Part shown: positions 25,601-32,760 of the stretch, one piece after another
Layout of the letters: every line of letters starts with the position of its first letter
How positions within the stretch are numbered: the stretch's first letter is position 1
Origin: a virus
Strand: one strand, 5' to 3'
DNA: 48,619 nucleotides
IMG/VR virus record: IMGVR_UViG_3300046504_000084
Location: 1 to 48,619 of that record
Program-made: the position numbers and the translations under genes
Notes under the pieces: generated by a model
Database searches by the model: none
What the model was told of the DNA's origin: nothing
The model's input: the letters and a program-made list of their open reading frames with translations, nothing else

Positions 25601-25812
25601 TTATTAAGGAAAGCGTTGAAAGTATTTTATCTGAATGTAAATATTATACTAACGGTAAAGACATATTTGCAGTAAAAAATCCTGTCCAGAATTTGAATGA
25701 AAATGAACAAGTAGGTAAAAAGAGTCCAATAAATGAACAAATTGAAAAGATGAAACATTTAACTGGCTATAATACAAAAAATTATATTGACACTAAAGGT
25801 ATAAAATTATAA
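22612..25812 (+). CDS. large multi-domain virion-type protein
   Basis: 1066 residues, acidic and Lys/Glu/Asn-rich, without signal peptide or membrane segment. Visible parts: an N-terminal helical region (1-160); a compact domain at about 165-245 (DLFAYFPEENYDNDGKFKTA, HSCASPEYA); a second one at about 295-370; a Gly-rich linker at about 377-400 (TGGGSGAVGGAG); a DUF3008-like segment at about 626-683 (KSKSQQQLFGMAHAVQKGEL ... DFASTKHKGLP); and a C-terminal tail ending INEQIEKMKHLTGYN. The mixture and late promoter suggest an internal head/core or virion-packaged protein. It could be processed into parts, but no cleavage site can be read with confidence. Confidence 0.6.
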   Translation: MNEETFKPTLSKPTVQGVNFQNNAKKIDTQAGLKLNETDGLLSEAEQSLKKKIFSLSKMEALVFSDPKLSAKYEEMAENGEEKYGYHYNETIQNMLFNDYVLNSPKYLQKYKQAIPKEKTRRDQSGINQLKKAGEKTMQHKNDIQKPEKLAPTGLKPAVVESDEPLTKVEFLVNERDPKNPDLFAYFPEENYDNDGKFKTAYSHVGQHSCASPEYAKESRPATPEEYQGLKTELESLGYNLEVVNSMAESTGAGSSGAFSAPLGMVKRKIYEKTGTMENKKEKLAEFTMVGGVPQQNVDTEAEDEPQDDDCYIESNGSEFRVSCGGKNINKFQEMEDALAAVRTWKTSNKWYPNTWFISDHGNFNLIDDKGNILNETTGTGGGSGAVGGAGASGNGETGTGAYYTPSAWGKGELIHPKGEAPVKRIPAWKGGKIIQESNYLIETDGFKKYIQALNEDEDINNKLGQVYQATHSKSNKGLGVSELPQSPERDGKIREIEDNTMLFLGQDLQHSPDGDVEIFHQDMTQPHTLIPHPDNKIPQMQIDGIVQSIPRTPVGVWDKIKAGNGKQTPEITDIEKKSDDGYGDLGNMPTTDLNIINTDINTEKLDNPNLRQMEESKEIKEVAKSKSQQQLFGMAHAVQKGELSPSKVGGAVKKIAKDVSPEDVEDFASTKHKGLPEKVKKVDETEESIIGDKQNSMSNKSVPTNTVGGNVPMGTQNTGGGAMNESDIKLLEELDNELKAYSIHHKKLMKMSEDKKPSSLILKDRLGDENKANFKKDLQHSGTKEIIDVEKELQWKDQQTEVGKDPQKLGAEIEDTEIKATDAKGDEALKNVGNSANEKGDEIPKRNMTEEEAEEVKKYKLNLKDYVYDNEPGKKFEDRMKADMGDENYKQRQTNLEFRGKAPMYNKDPQPTEGTTADKVQFDKEQSGWNERVGLKESMVTGRYLDALGKSHIMDFRLNETKLVSADTKFVEPLFQLDFTGFGNKYENKSQDKKVVIKESVESILSECKYYTNGKDIFAVKNPVQNLNENEQVGKKSPINEQIEKMKHLTGYNTKNYIDTKGIKL

Positions 25813-26180
25813 TGGCAGATTGGACAACAATAACGAAAGAACAATTTGATGCTGCATATAACAAGCACTTACCAAGTGGTTGGATTAAATTTGCATATAA
25901 GTATTTTTCAACCAGTACTGAACAAAAAAACATGAGTTTAAAAAACGGTCTGGCATATTTTTTAGGTGGCTTATTTCTTGTAGGATTTTTAGGCACAATA
26001 TTCAATGCAAATAAAAATTTTCTTAAATTTTTCATTGGAGCATATGCAATTATGTTGTCAGCATTAGTATTATACTTATTTAGTGCAGTACTTCTTAATA
26101 ATTATCGAATTGGTTTAATTAAAAAAGAACTTGGTATAAATAGTGATGAATATGATGCTTTATTAGCAAAATATTATTAG
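25812..26180 (+). CDS. two-helix membrane protein, holin candidate
   Basis: 122 residues with two hydrophobic segments (about 46-65, LAYFLGGLFLVGFLGTIF, and 74-95, FIGAYAIMLSALVLYLF) separated by a short basic loop. The N- and C-terminal tails are hydrophilic, ending LGINSDEYDALLAKYY. It overlaps the previous stop by one base (TAATG). It sits just before the terminator and the GH25 lysozyme gene, the usual place for a holin. Size and topology fit a two-segment holin, but no sequence motif confirms it. Confidence 0.5.
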   Translation: MADWTTITKEQFDAAYNKHLPSGWIKFAYKYFSTSTEQKNMSLKNGLAYFLGGLFLVGFLGTIFNANKNFLKFFIGAYAIMLSALVLYLFSAVLLNNYRIGLIKKELGINSDEYDALLAKYY

Positions 26181-26208
26181 CTAATCATAAAAAATATTAT
26201 TAAATTTG

Positions 26209-26241
26209 TGGAGTATTAAGTAATTAGTACTCCATTTTTTT
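26209..26241 (+). terminator. strong rho-independent terminator
   Basis: TGGAGTA (26209-26215) pairs with TACTCCA (26228-26234), followed by seven T. It separates the 22406-26180 operon from the endolysin gene. Confidence 0.85.
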
Positions 26242-26247
26242 ATTAAA

Positions 26248-26260
26248 GTATTTATAGGAA
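26248..26260 (+). promoter_or_regulatory. putative phage late promoter, AAGTATTTATAGG
   Basis: The G is 23 nt before the endolysin ATG at 26271, right after a terminator, so the endolysin has its own late transcript. Confidence 0.7.
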
Positions 26261-26270
26261 AAAGAAGATC

Positions 26271-26951
26271 ATGGTTTCAACAATATCACAACAAAGATTA
26301 GATAACTTGAATTGCGTTTTAGGTCTTGACTGTTCTAAATATCAAAAGGACATTGCATGGAGTCTTGCAAAAGCAGCAGGAGTTCAATTTGCATTTGTGA
26401 AGATCACTGAAGGTACAACTGGACATGAAGATAATATTTATAATGTGAAAGCAAGAGTTCTTGATGCTCAGAAAAATGGCGTAAAAATTGGTTACTATCA
26501 TTTTGCCAGACCGGGTGATGTCAGCGTTCCTGAAGATGATGCCAATGCAGAAGTGCAAAATGTTCTTAGTCATATTGAATTTTTACCTACTGCCGATCTG
26601 CCACTTTCATTAGATGTTGAGGCATATGCCAATTCAGTTGTCTGGGACAATAAAGTAGATCATATGAACAGATTTATCACCACATTTATTCAAGGTCTAC
26701 AAGCACAAAATATTTCAGTTATAATATATTCGTACAAAAGTTTTTTAGACATTAATACAACACATGAATTTGGTTCATATCCGTTATGGGCAGCAGCTTA
26801 TTTGAATAATCCTGAAATTAGTTTACCTTTAGTTCCACTTGGCTGGACTGAATGGAAAATTTGGCAATTTACTGAGCAAGGACAAATTAGTGGATATAAT
26901 GGAAATATTGATTTAAACATAATGAAGAAAGATTATTACAATTTATTTTAA
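26271..26951 (+). CDS. endolysin, GH25-family lysozyme
   Basis: 226 residues. The fold and motifs of GH25 muramidases are clear: VLGLDCSKYQ with the first acid at D20, FAFVKITEGTT, IGYYHFARPG and SLDVEAY with the D-x-E pair D115/E117, then IWQFTEQGQISGYNGNIDLN at the end. It cleaves the sugar chain of peptidoglycan to release phage. It has no signal peptide, so it needs a holin or similar to reach the wall. No separate wall-binding domain is present. Its stop overlaps the next start. Confidence 0.9.
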   Translation: MVSTISQQRLDNLNCVLGLDCSKYQKDIAWSLAKAAGVQFAFVKITEGTTGHEDNIYNVKARVLDAQKNGVKIGYYHFARPGDVSVPEDDANAEVQNVLSHIEFLPTADLPLSLDVEAYANSVVWDNKVDHMNRFITTFIQGLQAQNISVIIYSYKSFLDINTTHEFGSYPLWAAAYLNNPEISLPLVPLGWTEWKIWQFTEQGQISGYNGNIDLNIMKKDYYNLF

Positions 26952-27388
26952 TGAGCAATGAAGGGAAAAGATATCAAATAATTAAAGACAGAGTTGAAAT
27001 ATATAAAGATTTCACATTAAATCTCTTGTACTATATTCAGAAATATTATCTTGATAAAGAATGTCTGAGTAAGGATGAAGATATTTATAATCATTTTTCT
27101 TGGTGTTTCAGAAAAGTTTGTGATGAATTTTTATTGGAAGAAATTGATTTTAGAAAAAATGAAGTTTTAAAACAATATTTTTATAATTATTATTACCATC
27201 AATTTTATAAGATTGATAAAGAGAATATAAATCAAAACACTTCCTTAGAATATTATGAAAGGTTTTGGGAAGGTATATTCAAAATTAGCAACGATAAAAA
27301 CAAAAACATTTTAAATATTCTTGTTGAAATCTATAATATTTACGACAAATCGATTAATTTACAAAAAAATATTCTTGAAATTGTTTAA
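26951..27388 (+). CDS. unknown helical protein downstream of endolysin
   Basis: 145 residues, very rich in Tyr, Lys, Asn and Ile, predicted helical throughout (EIYKDFTLNLLYYIQKYYLD, VLKQYFYNYYYHQFYK). No signal peptide and no clear membrane segment. It overlaps the endolysin stop by one base (TAATG), so it shares the late transcript and is translationally coupled. A lysis-timing or late accessory role is possible but not supported by any motif. Confidence 0.55.
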   Translation: MSNEGKRYQIIKDRVEIYKDFTLNLLYYIQKYYLDKECLSKDEDIYNHFSWCFRKVCDEFLLEEIDFRKNEVLKQYFYNYYYHQFYKIDKENINQNTSLEYYERFWEGIFKISNDKNKNILNILVEIYNIYDKSINLQKNILEIV

Positions 27389-27425
27389 AAACTCTTGCTT
27401 ATCGTATTTATATTCACTATTTTTA
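27384..27425 (+). promoter_or_regulatory. host-type promoter TTG-N20-TATTTTTA with extended -33 block
   Basis: TTTAAAAACTCTTGC (27384-27398) contains the TTG at 27395; TATTTTTA at 27418-27425 follows a 20-nt spacer. The whole region from the -33 to beyond the -7 closely matches the promoter at 43870. A GTATTTATA late motif lies inside the spacer at about 27404, so both polymerase forms might use it. Confidence 0.65.
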
Positions 27426-27460
27426 CAATTCAAAAATAATTATTATTAAATAAAAAAAAC

Positions 27461-27757
27461 ATGGCAGTAAATTTAAAGGTTGATCTTATCAACCAACTTG
27501 GGAATGAAAAATTTTATGCAGAACTTGAATTAGGTCGTCTTGCAGCAGACCCTAACATGAATTATAAGTTAAAAATTGACTTAATGGAAGCGAAACTTAA
27601 AGAAATTACTCTTTTGAATGGAGAGATGGCATTAGCTCAAAGTTATTTTCCAGACCCAGCACCTGCACCAGCAGTATCTGATCAAGTAACAACAGAAAAC
27701 CCGCCTGTACAATCAAAAACACAACCACTCCCGGGTCAAACACATGGAGAAGGATAA
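27461..27757 (+). CDS. small protein with Pro-rich tail, unknown
   Basis: 98 residues. The first 60 are helical (KVDLINQLGNEKFYAELELG ... KLKIDLMEAKLKEITLL). The last 35 are rich in Pro, Ala, Gln and Thr and disordered (PDPAPAPAVSDQ). It heads a group of four short genes transcribed from the strong promoter at 27384. No family recognised. Confidence 0.55.
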   Translation: MAVNLKVDLINQLGNEKFYAELELGRLAADPNMNYKLKIDLMEAKLKEITLLNGEMALAQSYFPDPAPAPAVSDQVTTENPPVQSKTQPLPGQTHGEG

Positions 27758-27760
27758 AAC

Positions 27761-27961
27761 ATGACAATATTAGTTGAAAAAACATGTCAGTTCTTATTTA
27801 TTTCTTCCATTATTTTTATAATTTATATCTTGGGTGATTTGATTATAAAAATATATGGAAGATTTGCTTTGAAACAAGAAAATGTAACTTTTGTATTAAC
27901 CAATGCAGAAAAAATGATGCTTTGGGTATCAATAGCAATGTTTTTTACATATATACTATGA
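27761..27961 (+). CDS. small two-segment membrane protein
   Basis: 66 residues with hydrophobic segments at about 10-30 (FLFISSIIFIIYILGDLIIK) and 48-66 (MMLWVSIAMFFTYIL), running to the C-terminus. It begins 3 nt after the previous gene. Probably sits in the host inner membrane. A second holin or antiholin is possible given its distance from the lysis genes, but there is no specific evidence. Confidence 0.5.
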   Translation: MTILVEKTCQFLFISSIIFIIYILGDLIIKIYGRFALKQENVTFVLTNAEKMMLWVSIAMFFTYIL

Positions 27962-27965
27962 GCTA

Positions 27966-28514
27966 ATGAAAACAATTGAATCAATATTAGACCCAATTAG
28001 TGGTTATTTAATTTCCATCACAAGAAATCCAATGGAAGGCTGGTATGAAATGGAAATCGGTATACCAAAAGGCTGGGTTTTTGATGAAAACAAAGAAATT
28101 AAATGTGAGATTCTCAGTGAGAAAGAAACTGGAAAATTAATAAAAATATCTCCAAAAAATCCAGATATTGTTATTGATGATTTAGTTGCATTTATTGTGG
28201 TCATAATAGCAACCAATAAAAAAATTGCTGATAAAGAAAAACAATTTACCGATAAGATGGCAGTAATGAGAAATACTCTGGAGAAAGAAGTTAAAGAATT
28301 TTATGAAGAACTTGACGAAATCAAAGAAAATTCATTTAAAAATCTTAATGCAGAATTTGAAAAGAGTTTGCGTCCCGAAGGTGAAGAAACGAAAAGACAC
28401 AGAAGCACTAAAGCTGAGATGGAAGCTAAAAGACTTGCAAATATTACCACAACAAATACTGGTGGTGCAACTGAAACAGTTAATAGTTCAATCAAAGAAC
28501 CTATTGTAAAATAA
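27966..28514 (+). CDS. coiled-coil protein, unknown
   Basis: 182 residues. The N-terminal 85 form a compact domain (SGYLISITRNPMEGWYEMEI, GIPKGWVFDENKEIKCEI). Residues about 90-135 are a strong coiled coil (EKEVKEFYEELDEIKENSFK). The C-terminal 45 are disordered and rich in Thr and Ala. In one operon with its neighbours (4 nt and 5 nt gaps). It could be a virion or scaffold part; no family recognised. Confidence 0.55.
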   Translation: MKTIESILDPISGYLISITRNPMEGWYEMEIGIPKGWVFDENKEIKCEILSEKETGKLIKISPKNPDIVIDDLVAFIVVIIATNKKIADKEKQFTDKMAVMRNTLEKEVKEFYEELDEIKENSFKNLNAEFEKSLRPEGEETKRHRSTKAEMEAKRLANITTTNTGGATETVNSSIKEPIVK

Positions 28515-28519
28515 CTTTT

Positions 28520-28885
28520 ATGGCTTTTGATAAGAAAATATTATCAATCGATTCTGAAGATGATAGCAAAGATTATGAAGCATTTTCTGAATATTTAAAA
28601 GAGGACACTACAAGAAAAAAAAATTTAACTGCTCATGAAATTCAAGAAATTGCTGATATTCTTGTCGAAGAAATTGAAAGAAAAAAAAGAAATCAGGCAC
28701 TTAAAAGTCAGAAATTAATTCCTTACATATTGAGACATTGTGACGAGAAGTATACCAAAAAAGAATTAATGGATTATAGTTATAATGATGTACAGGATAT
28801 TTACAATGAAATTAAATCCAAAAAACAATCACCTATTAGAAATTTTCTTCGTTTTATTTTTAATATTCCTTTGGAAGTAAAATAA
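28520..28885 (+). CDS. unknown charged protein
   Basis: 121 residues, mostly helical and highly charged. It has an acidic start (SIDSEDDSKDYEAFSEYLKE), a long helix (AHEIQEIADILVEEIERKKR) and a basic C-terminus with a hydrophobic end (SPIRNFLRFIFNIPLEV). It is last in the 27461-28885 operon. No family recognised. Confidence 0.5.
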   Translation: MAFDKKILSIDSEDDSKDYEAFSEYLKEDTTRKKNLTAHEIQEIADILVEEIERKKRNQALKSQKLIPYILRHCDEKYTKKELMDYSYNDVQDIYNEIKSKKQSPIRNFLRFIFNIPLEVK

Positions 28886-28899
28886 TTTGAGTATATTTG
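28870..28899 (+). promoter_or_regulatory. host-type promoter TTTG-N18-TATATTTG
   Basis: TTTG at 28870-28873, an 18-nt spacer and TATATTTG at 28892-28899. The ATG at 28934 follows after a 34-nt leader. Confidence 0.6.
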
Positions 28900-28933
28900 C
28901 ATAGTATTAACCCTTTAAATAAAAAAATAATTT

Positions 28934-29737
28934 ATGGCACTATTTGATGATGTATTTAACCCGCAAAGCATTTTTAATATGCTTTTTTTTAACGTTAAAG
29001 CAGTTTTGATTTATCCTACCCTTGAAGAACTTAAATCAAAGAATCTCAAAATGTATGAACGATGGGAGTATTTAGTACAAGCGAAAAAATTGATTAATCC
29101 AAATCATGAGATGATTGGTAATGAAATTTATGAATATGAACAAAAAATATATGAAGATAATGCAATTCAATGTCCTGAATTCAGTAAAATTGTTGCAATT
29201 ACATATGCTACTGCATATAGCGAAAAGGGTGATCTTAAAAGGCAATTAAAAAGGATTGCAAATGAAAATGAAGCCGTTGTTATTGAGCAATTCATGTACT
29301 TATTAGATGAAATATCAAAGGATGATTCAAAATCATCACCACAAATATTCTCTATATTATGTGGTCATAATATAATTAGTTATGATATCCCTCTTTTAAT
29401 GAAAAGATATATGTTTCATAAAAAAGAATTTCAAACAGTTAAACATTTGCCATACTTATTAAAAAGAGCATTTAATGTTAAACCTTGGGAGTCTGGTATT
29501 ATAGACACAGTTAATGTTTGGAAATTTAATGGTTTTGATTATTCTCCATTAATGTTAATTGCAGAATTTCTTGGTTTGAAAAAAACAGTTGATATATTAC
29601 CGAATAACGAGCTTAGTAAGTATTATTGGGAAAACTTTAGCGAAAAACCCGTTGAAACCTTAGAATTTGTAGCATTGCAATCAGCAACACAAACAAATCT
29701 GGTTATTCAACTCATAAATGAATTAAGACAAGTATAA
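28934..29737 (+). CDS. PolB-type 3'-5' exonuclease-like protein, probably inactive
   Basis: 267 residues. The fold pattern of DNA polymerase B-type 3'-5' exonucleases can be followed: an opening strand FFNVKAV, CGHNIISYDIPLLMKR (about 141-156), IIDTVNVWKFNGFDYSPLML and LIAEFLGLKK, with a final helix VALQSATQTNLV. In active relatives the first strand reads D-x-E and the last helix carries an Asp. Here these are N20/K22 and Ala/Thr. Only the acids in SYDIP and IIDT remain. It may still bind DNA or a replication partner. The family call rests on motif spacing. Confidence 0.6.
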   Translation: MALFDDVFNPQSIFNMLFFNVKAVLIYPTLEELKSKNLKMYERWEYLVQAKKLINPNHEMIGNEIYEYEQKIYEDNAIQCPEFSKIVAITYATAYSEKGDLKRQLKRIANENEAVVIEQFMYLLDEISKDDSKSSPQIFSILCGHNIISYDIPLLMKRYMFHKKEFQTVKHLPYLLKRAFNVKPWESGIIDTVNVWKFNGFDYSPLMLIAEFLGLKKTVDILPNNELSKYYWENFSEKPVETLEFVALQSATQTNLVIQLINELRQV

Positions 29738-29760
29738 AGTTTTATTTTATTGTTATTTTG

Positions 29761-29800
29761 AAAAATAAAGTAAATCATAACGATTTACTTTATTTTTTTG
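29761..29800. terminator. two-way rho-independent terminator
   Basis: A stem of up to 16 bp, AAAAATAAAGTAAATC (29761-29776) with GATTTACTTTATTTTT (29782-29797) and a 5-nt loop. It has T runs on both strands. It lies between the convergent right- and leftward gene blocks. Confidence 0.88.
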
Positions 29801-29814
29801 GGGATTTGCTAATT

Positions 29815-29991
29815 TTACTCGTTTTTATCGATTTTAAGCACTACTATTGCTTTTAGATGTTCTGGTAAATACTTCCAGAGATAGTTCTTAAATCCATTCC
29901 AAAAGCTATTATCTTGCAATAATTTGAGTCTATCGTCTGTAGATAACTTATTCCAGTAGTTGAATTCCAATAAATCTCTTTCGGTATGCAT
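29815..29991 (-). CDS. small protein, last gene of the leftward block
   Basis: 58 residues from ATG 29991, read as MHTERDLLEFNYWNKLSTDD ... KYLPEHLKAIVVLKIDKNE. It is Trp/Leu/Lys-rich and amphipathic, with no membrane segment. It follows the gene at 30025 by 33 nt and ends just before the two-way terminator, which supports it as a real gene. A TATTTATC sequence, close to the late motif, lies immediately before the ATG. No family recognised. Confidence 0.55.
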   Translation of the reverse strand: MHTERDLLEFNYWNKLSTDDRLKLLQDNSFWNGFKNYLWKYLPEHLKAIVVLKIDKNE

Positions 29992-30024
29992 AGAGATAAA
30001 TAGTGGAATATTTTAGATCGGATA

Positions 30025-30330
30025 TTATTCAACCCAACTTAAATTTTCTTTAAATATGCCGTTTAGAAAATCGATATCATATAATTTATCAAATTCGATT
30101 TCTTCCATATATGCTCTTTTCATTTTGCTTTCGCCATGCATTTCTCCATATAGAAGATAATCCATCATATCAATTATTGTGTTGAAAAAGATATACATGG
30201 TATTTTTTTGATTGTAAATATATGGAAAACTTTCTTGAAATCCATCATCATCATAATTTAAAAGAATACCTAATGTTTTGCTACCGTCAGAATATTCTTC
30301 TGCATGTACTGTTTTAAGATATGTTTTCAT
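30025..30330 (-). CDS. unknown acidic protein
   Basis: 101 residues, acidic and Tyr-rich (DDDGFQESFPYIYNQ, IDMMDYLLYGEMHGES). No signal peptide, membrane segment or family is recognised. One base separates it from the transglycosylase gene stop, so the two are probably one transcript. Confidence 0.55.
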   Translation of the reverse strand: MKTYLKTVHAEEYSDGSKTLGILLNYDDDGFQESFPYIYNQKNTMYIFFNTIIDMMDYLLYGEMHGESKMKRAYMEEIEFDKLYDIDFLNGIFKENLSWVE

Positions 30331-30331
30331 G

Positions 30332-30973
30332 TTATTTATCCGTTAAAAAATCATTTGAAGACAAATCGGTAGTAATTGAATGTTCTTTTAAGACAAATCT
30401 AATATAACTAATTGTTTCGTTATATGGCGGAATTCCATGATAATAAAGTACTTTACCTATACCAGCATTATAACAAGCAAGACTTAGTTTCCATGAATAA
30501 CTATTAGGTTTACCTTTACTAATCCAATAATCATATAAATCTTTTAGCATGTGCATACCAATATAAATATTCTTCTGATTATCATCAAGTTTAAGCGTAT
30601 CAACTTGAAGTGCCTTTCTATACAATTCATGTGTGTCTGGCATTACTTGAAAAAATCCTTCTGCACCCTCACGTGATACAATTGTATCAATAAAAGCTGA
30701 TTCTCTATATACCAGTCTGAAAACCATTCTTGTTGGTAAATTAAGTTTTTTCGAAAGATCATACATATATTCAACATATTTAATGTCAACATAATCTGGA
30801 ATTGTTACTTCAGATTCAGCTTCGATCTGTTGAATTAAATTTTTAAGATACATTTCTCTTTTAATTCTTTTTATTTCATAATTTTTAATGGTATTGTTAT
30901 CAACACCACCAAAAGACCCATCAATACAAAACCAACAGAGTAGAAATATTAATAATTGGATAAATTTTTTCAT
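30332..30973 (-). CDS. lytic transglycosylase (SLT family), membrane-targeted
   Basis: 213 residues. Residues 1-22 form a signal peptide or membrane anchor (KKFIQLLIFLLCWFCI). The SLT domain (about 65-200) has YRESAF, with catalytic E91, GAEGFFQVMP and LACYNAGIGKVLYY, and a final YIRFVL. It cleaves peptidoglycan with formation of 1,6-anhydro ends. Because it has its own export signal it could act before or independently of the holin, for example in virion entry or lysis. It is separate from the GH25 endolysin on the other strand. Confidence 0.85.
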   Translation of the reverse strand: MKKFIQLLIFLLCWFCIDGSFGGVDNNTIKNYEIKRIKREMYLKNLIQQIEAESEVTIPDYVDIKYVEYMYDLSKKLNLPTRMVFRLVYRESAFIDTIVSREGAEGFFQVMPDTHELYRKALQVDTLKLDDNQKNIYIGMHMLKDLYDYWISKGKPNSYSWKLSLACYNAGIGKVLYYHGIPPYNETISYIRFVLKEHSITTDLSSNDFLTDK

Positions 30974-30997
30974 GAATTTAGTTTTTAATAATATTAT

Positions 30998-31195
30998 TTA
31001 ATTGAAAATCAGTTGTTTACAAACCTTATTTTTAATAAATTTAACTTGTATTAAATGAAAATGCCCAGAAATGTGTGTTTTTCTGGGTATTGGAGAGCTT
31101 AGTACGTCTAAATTTTGAACAGTATCAACCTTTCGAGAATTAATGTTCCAATGAGTATAATTAAAATTTGCTGATATATTCTTATTGTTTATCAT
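30998..31195 (-). CDS. small ORF behind a late promoter, doubtful
   Basis: 65 residues, basic and Asn/Ile-rich, with no recognised family. The argument for it is a late-type promoter 19 nt upstream. Against it, a hairpin (CCCAGAAA with TTTCTGGG, about 31062-31087) lies inside the reading frame and could act as a weak terminator, and the composition is not strongly protein-like. The transcript might instead be a short untranslated RNA. Confidence 0.4.
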   Translation of the reverse strand: MINNKNISANFNYTHWNINSRKVDTVQNLDVLSSPIPRKTHISGHFHLIQVKFIKNKVCKQLIFN

Positions 31196-31201
31196 TTTTA
31201 T

Positions 31202-31214
31202 TTTTTATAAATAC
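31202..31214 (-). promoter_or_regulatory. putative phage late promoter on the leftward strand
   Basis: Reads AAGTATTTATAAAAA on the minus strand; the G at 31214 is 19 nt before the ATG at 31195. It lies in the gap between two leftward genes. Confidence 0.6.
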
Positions 31215-31238
31215 TTATAAATTTAAATAAATTAAAAG

Positions 31239-31484
31239 CTATTTACCATCATGTTTATCTGGAAATAGTTTCACATCTAAACCGCCCACGATTTGATATG
31301 CTTCCAAAATTAATCTTTGTGCTTTTTTAATTCTTTTACGTAGTTTTTTATGCTTCATAAAAACAGAGTGCTCAACCAGCACATCTTCGATCATATTAGC
31401 GACAATATATGCCCTATCGAGTGCCTCATGATAATAACCTGCATCAAGTTTTCCGATCTTTTTTGAGTTCTTCTTTTTTGACAT
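31239..31484 (-). CDS. small basic helical protein, unknown
   Basis: 81 residues, Lys-rich at the start (SKKKNSKKIGKLDAG), then helical (YYHEALDRAYIVANMIEDVL, HKKLRKRIKKAQRLILEAYQ). It lies 5 nt after the GNAT-like gene and probably shares its transcript. The basic helices could bind nucleic acid; no family recognised. Confidence 0.55.
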   Translation of the reverse strand: MSKKKNSKKIGKLDAGYYHEALDRAYIVANMIEDVLVEHSVFMKHKKLRKRIKKAQRLILEAYQIVGGLDVKLFPDKHDGK

Positions 31485-31489
31485 AATCT

Positions 31490-32236
31490 TTAAGAATTTA
31501 ATTTTAATTTATAATTTCTTTTTTCAATCATTCTTTGAATTGTTTTCTCTGGTGAATATTGAAACAAATATGATTCGCCAATACGTGTAAATCCACATCT
31601 TGCTGCAACTGAAAATAATTTATATTCATTTGTTTCAGTATCTTTTTTTTCGAGTAAATCATTTAAACAATAATATTCAACAGATGGAATGAGTTCAATT
31701 TCGTTATAATTTTGAAGCGAAGGTCTAAGTTCAACAATTTTTTCTTTAAAATAATATTCTTTATCGGTTGGATTGTTTTGAAGAGGCATTACCAGTGCAA
31801 TAATCGTACCTCTATTAACATAATGTTCTCTATATAACAATTCAACCAATTCTTCGGTTAAACCAAACTTTCTGAATTCTGGACGGAGAACAATATTATT
31901 AATAAAAACTATTTTATTGAATTTATTAACATCAATATCTCCCTTTTCAATAACCTTCATCAATTCGGTGTAAATAACTTCAATTTTGTGGCTTTTAATC
32001 AATTTATTAAAATTAGCATTAAATTTATTCCCCAATTCAATATTCCATGTTGAAAGTTCAAATTCACCCATAAGAAGTGGTGGTTTATATTCAGCTAATC
32101 TTATAAGAGATATTGTTCCACAATATTCTGTAATAAGACTTTCATCATCATTCACCAAATCAAAATTTTTATGATAACTGATAGTCTTGAAGGTTATATT
32201 ATCCCAAATATCCCAATATTTCTTTTCTATATTCAT
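31490..32236 (-). CDS. GNAT-like acetyltransferase
   Basis: 248 residues from ATG 32236; an in-frame TTG at 32278 lies within the promoter. Residues about 110-150 carry the GNAT core: FINNIVLRPEFRKFGLTEEL (strand, then the acetyl-CoA pyrophosphate-binding loop R-x-x-x-G/A) and LVELLYREHY, then a strand TIIALVMPLQN. A late AARCGFTRIG motif matches the usual C-terminal part of the fold. The substrate is unknown; it could modify a host protein or a small molecule. The family call rests on pattern. Confidence 0.58.
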   Translation of the reverse strand: MNIEKKYWDIWDNITFKTISYHKNFDLVNDDESLITEYCGTISLIRLAEYKPPLLMGEFELSTWNIELGNKFNANFNKLIKSHKIEVIYTELMKVIEKGDIDVNKFNKIVFINNIVLRPEFRKFGLTEELVELLYREHYVNRGTIIALVMPLQNNPTDKEYYFKEKIVELRPSLQNYNEIELIPSVEYYCLNDLLEKKDTETNEYKLFSVAARCGFTRIGESYLFQYSPEKTIQRMIEKRNYKLKLNS

Positions 32237-32247
32237 ATTGTAAAAGT

Positions 32248-32278
32248 CAAAGGTAAATAAAATATTTTGAATTTGCAA
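32248..32278 (-). promoter_or_regulatory. host-type promoter TTG-N20-TACCTTTG, leftward
   Basis: On the minus strand TTG (32278-32276) is followed by 20 nt and TACCTTTG (32255-32248). The ATG at 32236 is 11 nt beyond the box. Confidence 0.65.
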
Positions 32279-32281
32279 GGA

Positions 32282-32731
32282 TTAGTCCAAATCCTGTTCT
32301 TTGCCCATCCTAATCAATAAGTGCGTAAAGTATTCTTCAATCTTATTAATTTCCAAATAATCTTTTGGTTCAAAGTTTTGATCAATCCATTCTGTCCAGT
32401 AAAGTTGAACTTTAAATCTCTCCATATCGTTGATAAAATCGTTAATGGTTTGAGGTAATAATAGCTGATATTTTACAATATCATTTGCTTTAAAGGACTT
32501 TGCTTCTTTTGTTATTATGTAATTATTCGAATAGAATTCCAGAACATATTTTTCTTCATTAGTAAATCTGTACCAGTTATTCATATCCTTACCACGCCAA
32601 CCTTCAAAAAGTACCAGTGATACAATCGGTGAGAATATTTGAGCAAGCATATCAAGTTTAAAAGGTTGAGTGAGAAATTCTCGGAATTTCTCACTTCCTA
32701 TTGTCTGGATATACGGTACAACCTTTATCAT
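32282..32731 (-). CDS. unknown protein
   Basis: 149 residues with no signal peptide or membrane segment. Trp, Tyr and Phe are frequent (FEGWRGKDMNNWYRFTNEEK; VQLYWTEWIDQNF), and the C-terminus is a charged helix. It ends just before the promoter of the GNAT-like gene and starts 29 nt after the secreted-protein gene, so it may share that gene's transcript. No family recognised. Confidence 0.55.
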   Translation of the reverse strand: MIKVVPYIQTIGSEKFREFLTQPFKLDMLAQIFSPIVSLVLFEGWRGKDMNNWYRFTNEEKYVLEFYSNNYIITKEAKSFKANDIVKYQLLLPQTINDFINDMERFKVQLYWTEWIDQNFEPKDYLEINKIEEYFTHLLIRMGKEQDLD

Positions 32732-32760
32732 TATTTCTTGTTTTCAGACCTGTATGAAAT

